Shown here one piece after another: positions 1-4,898 of a stretch of DNA of 5,370 nt. The position numbers and the translations under genes were made by a program. The notes beneath the pieces were generated by a model. The model was given only the letters and a program-made list of their open reading frames with translations. It did not search any database and was not told the DNA's origin. Source of the DNA: Chthoniobacterales bacterium (GTDB taxonomy: Bacteria > Verrucomicrobiota > Verrucomicrobiia > Chthoniobacterales > JACTMZ01); assembly GCA_017853515.1 (NCBI GenBank), contig JAFMJK010000157.1:1-5370 (forward strand), given 5' to 3'. How positions within the stretch are numbered: position 1 is the stretch's first letter; each line of letters opens with the position of its first letter.

Positions 1-876
1 TGGCGCGTCACCGCAGTGCGTCCGTATCCGCACCCTGAAGGCGCCGAATACCGCAATCTGGTCAACGCCGCCCTCTACGTTATGCGCCGCGATCTTTTGG
101 CGGGCCAGTGGTCCGAAGGCATCATCGACATCGCGAAGCACGCCGTGCCCCGCTGGTTGGACGAAGGGAAGCGTGTGTTTGCCTACCGCGGCGATGGATA
201 CATCAAAGACATGGGGACACCCGAGCGCTTGGGCAAGGTGGAGCGCGATCTGCAAAGCGGAACGGTTGCCCGCAAATCCGGCCGCGCGCCGCGCACGGCT
301 GTCTTTCTCGACCGCGACGGCACGCTCAATCTCGAGAAGGGACACCTGGCGCGTGCCGACGATCTCGAATTGTTTCCCCGTGTGGGCCCGGCCATCCGCT
401 CGCTCAATCGCGCCGGTATCCCCGCCATTATCATCACCAACCAGCCCGTCATCGCCCGCGGTGAAGCCGACTTTGCGGACGTCGATGCCATCCATCGCCG
501 CTTGGAAAATCTCCTGGCCAAAGACGGTGGCTTCGTCGACGGCATCTTCTACTGTCCGCACCATCCCGATAGCGGCTTCGAGGGCGAGCGACCCGACCTC
601 AAGATCAAATGCGATTGCCGCAAACCCGCGCCGGGTCTTGTCGATGCGGCGTGCGAACTTTTCAGCATCGACCGCGCGAAATCCTGGTTCGTCGGCGACA
701 GCGGCCGCGACCTCGAATGCGCCAAGAACGCCGGGCTTCAACCCGTGCTCGTGCAGACCGGCGCCGCCGGTCGTGACGTGCCCAGCGACGTTGCCCCTGT
801 CTTCACCGCTCCCGATGCCGCCATCGCTATCGCCGAGATCCTACGGCGCATCGGCGTAGCCGAAGCGCCGCGGTAA
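1..876 (+). CDS. Bifunctional nucleotidyltransferase (C-terminal part) / GmhB-like HAD phosphatase, 5'-partial
   Basis: The frame is open to the window edge, so this is the 3' part of a longer gene; the GTG at 16 is probably internal. Residues here count from that GTG. Residues 14-82 match the end of RmlA/HddC-type sugar-phosphate nucleotidyltransferases, with NAALYVM, then FAYRGDGYIKDMGTPERL. Residues 94-250 form a HAD-IIIA phosphatase of the GmhB/HisB-N type: DRDGT at 99-103 with nucleophile D99 and acid/base D101, TNQ at 141-143, a zinc-loop pattern C180-x-H182 and C199-x-C201 followed by RKP, and GDSGRD at 227-232. GmhB removes the 7-phosphate of D-glycero-D-manno-heptose 1,7-bisphosphate in the cytoplasm. 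The neighbouring heptose kinase supports that substrate, so the lost N-terminal domain may be an HddC-like heptose-1-phosphate nucleotidyltransferase. A different sugar for that domain cannot be excluded. The TAA stop lies inside a heptamer repeat. Confidence 0.9.
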   Translation, partial: WRVTAVRPYPHPEGAEYRNLVNAALYVMRRDLLAGQWSEGIIDIAKHAVPRWLDEGKRVFAYRGDGYIKDMGTPERLGKVERDLQSGTVARKSGRAPRTAVFLDRDGTLNLEKGHLARADDLELFPRVGPAIRSLNRAGIPAIIITNQPVIARGEADFADVDAIHRRLENLLAKDGGFVDGIFYCPHHPDSGFEGERPDLKIKCDCRKPAPGLVDAACELFSIDRAKSWFVGDSGRDLECAKNAGLQPVLVQTGAAGRDVPSDVAPVFTAPDAAIAIAEILRRIGVAEAPR

Positions 877-971
877 AAGGTAAAAAGTAAAAAGTGGGAA
901 AGTTAAGAGCCTTAGCCAGCGGATTTCTCTGTTTTCAACCTGTTGTTACCTTTTACTTTCCCACCTTTAAC
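873..971. repeat. Short inverted-repeat element made of GTRAAAR-like heptamers, without a gene
   Basis: The left arm (873-906) is a run of 7-nt units, GTAAAAG then GTAAAAA twice, followed by a degenerate GTGGGAA. The right arm (945-971) carries the same kind of units on the other strand; its reverse complement begins GTTAAAGGTGGGAAAG. GTGGGAAAGT at 894-903 is perfectly complementary to 955-964, with imperfect pairing on both sides and roughly 40-50 nt between the arms. The TAA stop of the upstream gene is contained in the first heptamer. The right arm is followed by CCGCTACCGCATGC, which resembles CCGTTACCCATGC after the right arm of the four-helix-bundle cassette. It looks like an empty or deleted copy of that cassette. 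The hairpin could also affect transcript ends, but there is no clear terminator U-tract. Confidence 0.75.
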
Positions 972-1049
972 CCGCTACCGCATGCATAACCTCAGCATCA
1001 ATTGTTTAACTCAGGTGTCACGCTTCAGGTCTCATCCCTCGCTTCGCTC

Positions 1050-2033
1050 GTGATCATCTCCCAAACACCTTTCCGTATAAGTTTTGCCGGTGGCGGCAGT
1101 GACTTGCCTGCATACTATCTCGAGCACGGCGGCGCAGTCGTATCGACCGCGATCGACAAATACGTCTATGTGACGGTCAGTCGCAAATTCGACCACAGTC
1201 TTCGCGTCAGCTACTCGCGCACCGAGGAGGTAGAGAAGGCGTCCCAATTGCAGCACCCCATCGTCCGCGAAGGAATGGGCATGCTCGGCTTGGAGGGTGG
1301 GCTTGAGATCACATCCGTGGCCGACATTCCCTCGCGTGGCACCGGCCTCGGCTCATCGAGCAGTTTTGCTGTCGGCCTCATGCACGCCTTGCACTCCATC
1401 GAAGGCCGTCACGTGTCCTCCGCGCAGCTGGCCGATGAAGCTTGCCGTATCGAGATTGAGAAATGCGGCGAGCCGATCGGGAAGCAGGACCAATATGCCG
1501 CCGCCTTCGGTGGCCTCAATTACATCGAGTTCCAGAAAGATGGCTCCGTCGAAGTTGCGCCTATCGCTTTGCCCCGTGGAGCGCGGGAGAACCTCGACCG
1601 TCACTTCCTCATGTTCTACACGGGCATCACGCGCTCGGCCTCCGGCATCTTGGCTGGTCAATCCAAAGCGCTGGCCGATGAAGGGAAGAAAGCCGAGGCC
1701 ATGCACCGGATGGTCGCCTATGCCGCCGAGCTTCGCGATGAACTCTGGAAAGGCAATTTCGATGCCATGGGCCGCATTCTCCACGAGAACTGGCTGCTCA
1801 AGCGCACGCTCACTGCGGGCATCAGCTCCGGTGAGATCGATGCATGGTATGACCGCGCGATGAAAGCCGGTGCGCTCGGCGGGAAACTGCTCGGTGCCGG
1901 GGGCGGGGGATTCCTGCTTTTCTACGCGCCTCCGGAAAAACACGCCGCGATCACCGCGGCTCTCTCCGATCTGCGCCGCATCGATTTCGCCCTGGAACCA
2001 CGCGGCAGCCGCATCATTTTTGTCAACCAGTAG
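1050..2033 (+). CDS. hddA: D-glycero-D-manno-heptose 7-phosphate kinase (GHMP kinase family)
   Basis: This 327-residue GHMP kinase is predicted to phosphorylate C1 of D-glycero-D-manno-heptose 7-phosphate with ATP, in the cytoplasm, giving the 1,7-bisphosphate used by a GmhB phosphatase. From the GTG at 1050 it begins MIISQTPFRISFAGGGSDLP, the usual N-terminus of HddA-like kinases. The phosphate-binding motif GTGLGSSSS is at 97-105, IGKQDQYAAAFGG at 143-155, and the C-terminal glycine-rich KLLGAGGGGF at 279-288. An in-frame TTG at 1002 would add 16 residues (VTLQVSSLASL type) that do not look like family sequence, so 1050 is preferred. Neither start has a good Shine-Dalgarno. The preceding gene encodes a GmhB-like domain, which places both in nucleotide-heptose synthesis. 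Related sugar kinases (fucokinase or galactokinase types) are the alternative, but the N-terminal and central motifs favour HddA. Confidence 0.88.
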   Translation: MIISQTPFRISFAGGGSDLPAYYLEHGGAVVSTAIDKYVYVTVSRKFDHSLRVSYSRTEEVEKASQLQHPIVREGMGMLGLEGGLEITSVADIPSRGTGLGSSSSFAVGLMHALHSIEGRHVSSAQLADEACRIEIEKCGEPIGKQDQYAAAFGGLNYIEFQKDGSVEVAPIALPRGARENLDRHFLMFYTGITRSASGILAGQSKALADEGKKAEAMHRMVAYAAELRDELWKGNFDAMGRILHENWLLKRTLTAGISSGEIDAWYDRAMKAGALGGKLLGAGGGGFLLFYAPPEKHAAITAALSDLRRIDFALEPRGSRIIFVNQ

Positions 2034-2049
2034 GGGCGCGGTTTAGCGC

Positions 2050-2526
2050 ATGAAGCCGACTGTTTATATCGAGACAACGATTCCGTCATTCTACTACTCG
2101 GATCGCACCGAGACGGATATGGTTGTAGTGAAAGACTGGAGACGGGATTGGTGGTGGGAGGAAAGCCATAACTACGAGCTGGTCTCGAGTGTCGCGGTCA
2201 TCGATGAGTTGAAGCAAGGAGACCACTCTGGCAAGGAGGACAAACTCAAGTTGTTAGAGGGTGTCCGCATGCTCGAGTTGGCGGTAGAAACCGATGAGAT
2301 CGTCGAAACCTACCTGCGGCACAAGCTGATGCCGAAAGATCTTTCCGGTGACGCCAGACACTTGGCTGTCGCGTCGTTCCACAGGTGTGACTACCTGCTA
2401 ACTTGGAACTGTCGTCACATTGCCAATGCCAACAAGATAGGCCACATACGCCGGATCAATGGCATGCTCGGCTTGCCAACGCCGGAACTTGTGACACCTT
2501 TGGAGTTGGTCTCGGAAAACAAATGA
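2050..2526 (+). CDS. PIN-domain protein, probable VapC-like ribonuclease toxin
   Basis: The 158-residue product has the layout of a small PIN-domain nuclease. YIETTIPSFY at residues 6-15 stands where PIN proteins carry their first acidic residue, here E8 rather than the more usual Asp. A second acidic site is E53 in VIDEL, followed by D101 in DARHLAVAS and D114 in CDYLLTWNCRHIAN. Four acidic residues in this order normally bind Mg2+ or Mn2+ for RNA cleavage. The ATG lies 16 nt after the kinase stop, with AGGGG at 2032-2036 about 13 nt upstream, a poor spacing. It overlaps the next small gene by ATGA, which suggests translational coupling and a toxin-antitoxin pair. It is unrelated in function to the heptose genes and was probably acquired separately. 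A non-toxin role in RNA processing cannot be excluded. Confidence 0.82.
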   Translation: MKPTVYIETTIPSFYYSDRTETDMVVVKDWRRDWWWEESHNYELVSSVAVIDELKQGDHSGKEDKLKLLEGVRMLELAVETDEIVETYLRHKLMPKDLSGDARHLAVASFHRCDYLLTWNCRHIANANKIGHIRRINGMLGLPTPELVTPLELVSENK

Positions 2527-2714
2527 AAACCGTAGAGCTGGAAGTGGAAAAAATTCGGGCGGTTCGTCGCGATATCGCCCAGCAGTTCGATTTCGATACG
2601 GCCAAGCTTGGCGAGTATTACCGCAAGCAAGACGCGACGCTGCGGGCAGTTGTCCGAACAAAGGCGGAGGCCACCGCAACTACGGCGAGAGTCAAAGAGA
2701 CGCCAGAGAGTTGA
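2523..2714 (+). CDS. Small 63-residue partner of the PIN protein, putative antitoxin
   Basis: The start ATG overlaps the TGA of the PIN gene as ATGA, the classic arrangement for translational coupling, so this start is well supported although a longer frame is open upstream. The protein is small, charged and probably mainly helical. The segment VEKIRAVRRDIAQQFDFDTAKLG resembles a family of short proteins, with a pattern like V..IR..R..I...F..D...L..YY, that I recall next to PIN genes in cyanobacteria and environmental bacteria. The C-terminal third (residues 45-63) is rich in A, T, K and E and probably disordered, a property shared by many antitoxins that wrap around their toxin. I see no DNA-binding fold such as ribbon-helix-helix or AbrB. 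The antitoxin assignment rests on position and size and has not been tested. Confidence 0.68.
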   Translation: MKTVELEVEKIRAVRRDIAQQFDFDTAKLGEYYRKQDATLRAVVRTKAEATATTARVKETPES

Positions 2715-2820
2715 GCAATCCAAAGGCGCTGACCTAAGAGACTGGTTCTCACGGAGGCGCGGAGAGAGGAGTGGGGAAAGTAGCCAGTCGTCGGGAGTCA
2801 GTAGTCAGTTGGTCGGATCT

Positions 2821-2848
2821 GCTCCATGCTCCATGCTCCATGCTCCGC
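2821..2848. repeat. Tandem heptamer GCTCCAT, about four copies
   Basis: Three exact GCTCCAT units at 2821-2841 are followed by GCTCCGC at 2842-2848. The 7-nt period is the same as that of the GTRAAAR arms elsewhere in the window, although the sequence differs. Related GCTCC runs occur at 2955-2966 and at 4827-4845, the latter inside the 3' end of the SGNH-like gene. Confidence 0.85.
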
Positions 2849-2867
2849 GCTTCACGCTGATCCCGTC

Positions 2868-2889
2868 GTTACTTTCGACCTTTTACGTT
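2868..2889 (-). repeat. Degenerate solo arm of the GTRAAAR repeat family
   Basis: Read on the minus strand this segment ends AAAAGGTCGAAAGTAAC, close to GAAAGGTAAAAAGTAAC in the right arm of the four-helix-bundle cassette (14 of 17 positions). No convincing matching left arm lies nearby. GTGGGGAAAGTAGCC at 2771-2785 resembles part of the left arm at 873-906 and could be its remnant. This is a third intergenic occurrence of the repeat, more decayed than the other two. Confidence 0.45.
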
Positions 2890-2987
2890 GCCTTCGGCTT
2901 TGCCTCACGCTGTTTGCCTTGGGGCCATCTACGGTTCGCTCTGCTTGACTCCCAGCTCCGAGCTCCACGCCCCCTGCTAATCGCACT

Positions 2988-3935
2988 GTGATCTGCCAAT
3001 TCATTCCGGTTGCGGCGGGGCGGGTGATGGCGAGGTTGATCCGGGCGATGGGGGCGGGAACGATGGCGGTGCTGGATTTGGAAGATGGGTATTTGGATGT
3101 CCGGGATCCAGGGAAGACGAGTGAGCGGCGCGCAAGTGGGCGGCAGCAGTTGCTGGAACTATGTGCGAATGCCCTGGGGCGAGCGAACGGGCGGCCGGTC
3201 GCGGTGCGGGTCAATGTCGCTGGGTCCGAGGATTTTGCGCGGGATTTGCCCGTGGTTCGCGCGGTTGCGGAAACGTTCGGATTGGCGACTGTGATGCTGC
3301 CGAAGGTGGAGTCTGCTGATCAATTGCGTCGCGCGCATGCGGGCCTGGCTGCGGAGGGATTCGAGTTTGGGGACCTTGTTCCGATGATTGAAACGCGAAA
3401 GGGGATGAATCGGATCGATGAGATTGTTGCTGCGGCGGTTCAGCTTGGTTCCCCGGCCGTTGTCTATGGGCATCATGACTATTGGCTGGATGCGGGTGCT
3501 TGGCCGTTTCCCGGGCCGCGCGACAAGTCCTACTGGGAGCCGGTGGAGCGCGTCGCCGGCCCGGTGCTGGCTGCTGGATTGCGGTATGTTCATCCGCCGG
3601 AAGCCGAGTTGCGCGATGAGGCGTTGCTGGTGGATATGGTCGAAAGATTACGCAGCCTCTGTGGTGAGAGGTTCGATTTGTTTTCCGCGGGCATGTCCCA
3701 GACACCGATTCTACGCAGGTTGATGGCAGACGCATCATCAGACAAAAGCCTTCCCGCGCTCTCCGAACACTGTGTGGTCGAGCCCGCTGAGAAGGTGCGG
3801 CTGGCAAAGGAAACCTGTGCTCTGTTCGAGCAAAACAATCGTCCGGAGCATGCGTTCTCGGCCGACGCGCGCAGCGGGCGGTTCATCTCGCCGCACGAAT
3901 ACCTTGCTGCGAAGTACTATCTCGCCCATGCGTGA
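2988..3935 (+). CDS. CitE/HpcH-HpaI-like lyase or aldolase
   Basis: The 315-residue product matches the citrate lyase beta subunit (CitE)/CoA-ester lyase branch of the HpcH/HpaI TIM barrels. An FIP start strand at 5-7 leads to VLDLEDGYLDVRDPGK at 28-43. RVNVAGSEDFARDL at 74-87 holds R74, the usual carboxylate-binding arginine. LPKVES lies at 104-109. MIET gives E135 and GHHDYWLD at 161-168 gives D164, the expected Mg2+-binding pair. Family enzymes make or break C-C bonds next to a carboxylate, often with a pyruvate- or CoA-linked substrate. The GTG at 2988 is the only start that keeps the first strand; an in-frame stop lies at 2946-2948. It overlaps the next gene by 8 nt. There are no citrate lyase partner genes, so a role with the surface glycan or a small precursor is more likely than citrate cleavage. 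Substrate unknown. It favours GGG, GCG, CGG and TTG codons, unlike the two heptose genes. Confidence 0.83.
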   Translation: MICQFIPVAAGRVMARLIRAMGAGTMAVLDLEDGYLDVRDPGKTSERRASGRQQLLELCANALGRANGRPVAVRVNVAGSEDFARDLPVVRAVAETFGLATVMLPKVESADQLRRAHAGLAAEGFEFGDLVPMIETRKGMNRIDEIVAAAVQLGSPAVVYGHHDYWLDAGAWPFPGPRDKSYWEPVERVAGPVLAAGLRYVHPPEAELRDEALLVDMVERLRSLCGERFDLFSAGMSQTPILRRLMADASSDKSLPALSEHCVVEPAEKVRLAKETCALFEQNNRPEHAFSADARSGRFISPHEYLAAKYYLAHA

Positions 3936-4866
3936 CTTCACATTAGGGATCCTCGGCGGCTGCAAAACCCACCAGGCTGGCATGCCCAAGTCGGAGCGGT
4001 ATCACGAGCGGCTGAAGCGCAGGCTGGCTGAGGCGGGGCGTGCCAGTCTCAAGGTCCGCATCGCGCGGAACTTCGAGCAGGAGCACGTCCACCGCCTAGA
4101 GTCCTTACTTAAGGAGCACCCGCTTGATGCCGTGATGCTCGATATTCGCAGTGGTTTTGTCGGCAAAGCGTCTCTGGTGACTATTTCAGCAACGCCCTCC
4201 GAGTTTCGTTACTACCTGCATCCCTATCTCTTTCGCCCCTGGCGCTCCGGGTGGGCGGAGGTGCAGAATTCAGACTTTGCCGGCTGCATGATGATCGGTC
4301 GCCGCGCAAACCCGGTGGCAAGACAAAAGCAGGATGCCATGGTCTCGAGTGGTCCTGCTCGCAAATGTGAACCAACCGATTGGGCCGATGTTGTGCCCGG
4401 GGCGACCCGCATTGCCGGAGTGTCGATACGCGATCTGTTTTACTTGGGCGGTTCGCTTTGTGGTCTCGGTGCCTGGGCTATTCGGGATGAGCTCCGTATG
4501 TTGAAGGATGTCCGTATGCGGTGCGCGGAATTGGGGCTGCCGCTTTTCGTGACGGGGCCCAGTCGCCGTCCGGATAACTACTGGCTCGATCGTCTGTGCA
4601 AAAAATTGGATGCGCGTGTGCGAACAGCGTGTTCCGGGTGGGGTGTGCCATATAGCGATATGATGCAAGTGACCGACGACAAGGGGGAACGTTTGTATCG
4701 TCCCGATGGCTTTCATCTCACCATGAAGGGCCACAGCTACTGCGCCAGCCAACTTGCCCGAATACTCGAGCCGTGGCTCGACTCGGACGAATCTTCAACT
4801 TTGGCGTCGACTCGCAGCGAAGCATTGCTCCGCTCTCCAAGCTCCCTGCCGCTAAAGCGTTGGTGA
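3928..4866 (+). CDS. SGNH/GDSL-hydrolase-like protein with an atypical block I
   Basis: The ATG at 3928 overlaps the lyase stop as ATGCGTGA and gives 312 residues; the open frame upstream is only overlap with the lyase gene. The N-terminus MRDFTLGILGGCKTHQAG sits where SGNH hydrolases have a first strand ending in GDS, but here it reads GGC with C12 at the serine position. DGFHLTMKGH at 260-269 is a clear block V with catalytic-type D260 and H263. VMLDIRSGF at 69-77 may be the strand carrying block III, without the usual GxND. There is no signal peptide and no membrane segment, so it is probably cytoplasmic. SGNH proteins in polysaccharide loci are often acyl-esterases or acyltransferases; the activity here is not predictable. 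Residues after about 283 are unlike the domain and are coded by GCTCC-type repeat sequence. The stop lies inside the next element's left arm. Confidence 0.75.
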   Translation: MRDFTLGILGGCKTHQAGMPKSERYHERLKRRLAEAGRASLKVRIARNFEQEHVHRLESLLKEHPLDAVMLDIRSGFVGKASLVTISATPSEFRYYLHPYLFRPWRSGWAEVQNSDFAGCMMIGRRANPVARQKQDAMVSSGPARKCEPTDWADVVPGATRIAGVSIRDLFYLGGSLCGLGAWAIRDELRMLKDVRMRCAELGLPLFVTGPSRRPDNYWLDRLCKKLDARVRTACSGWGVPYSDMMQVTDDKGERLYRPDGFHLTMKGHSYCASQLARILEPWLDSDESSTLASTRSEALLRSPSSLPLKRW

Positions 4867-4897
4867 AAAGTGGAAGGTAAAAAGTAGAAGGTAACAG
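4863..4897 (+). repeat. Left arm of the cassette, five GTNNNAR-like heptamers
   Basis: Five consecutive 7-nt units begin at 4863, 4870, 4877, 4884 and 4891, each starting with GT (for example GTGAAAA, GTAAAAA, GTAGAAG). The first unit holds the TGA stop of the SGNH-like gene. The fourth and fifth units supply the purine-rich ribosome binding site of the four-helix-bundle gene. Confidence 0.85.
4886..4891 (+). promoter_or_regulatory. Ribosome binding site of the four-helix-bundle gene, inside the repeat arm
   Basis: AGAAGG ends 7 nt before the GTG at 4899, a good Shine-Dalgarno distance, and decides that start. It is the best-placed ribosome binding site in the window and is made entirely of repeat sequence. 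If the two arms pair in the mRNA, A4886 falls in the last pair of the 24-nt stem and the remaining bases sit just at its inner edge, so folding could influence translation. Confidence 0.6.
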
Positions 4898-4898
4898 C

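Larger units (their letters stand above)
2715..2987. repeat. Repeat-rich non-coding spacer
   Basis: I find no credible gene in these 273 nt. The stretch holds several unrelated short-repeat motifs in a row: a GGAG-rich block at 2746-2777 (ACGGAGGCGCGGAGAGAGG), an AGTCAGT repeat at 2796-2809, three perfect GCTCCAT heptamers plus one degenerate copy at 2821-2848, a degenerate inverted-repeat arm at 2868-2889, and a CTCCGAGCTCC duplication at 2956-2966. It separates the PIN pair from the lyase gene, and the lyase start has no visible Shine-Dalgarno. Promoter boxes for the downstream pair, if present, are not recognisable. Confidence 0.7.

Noticed and set aside
173..859. 228-codon + strand frame overlapping the phosphatase gene
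   Set aside because: Ser/Pro/Ala/Arg-rich shadow of the real reading frame, with no domain pattern.
873..971. Rho-independent terminator
   Set aside because: The stem is imperfect and AT-rich, with a loop of about 50 nt and no following U-tract, so it is better explained as a repeat-element arm pair.
1353..1943. Long minus-strand open frame of 196 codons opposite the heptose kinase
   Set aside because: It is antisense to a gene with clear kinase motifs, lacks any recognisable domain and is expected from GC-rich codon use.
2403..2522. N-terminal extension of the 63-residue partner
   Set aside because: It would overlap the PIN gene deeply; the ATGA junction at 2523 is the natural coupled start and the family-like sequence begins there.
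2821..2848. CRISPR-like array
   Set aside because: The units are 7 nt and contiguous, with no spacers; this is a simple tandem repeat.
2608..2991. 127-codon + strand frame through the repeat spacer
   Set aside because: It crosses the small antitoxin-like gene in another frame and then translates the tandem repeats; no domain and no ribosome binding site.
3772..3927. N-terminal extension of the SGNH-like gene
   Set aside because: It lies wholly inside the lyase gene in another frame and is low-complexity Arg/Ser sequence; the first strand of the domain starts at the ATG at 3928.
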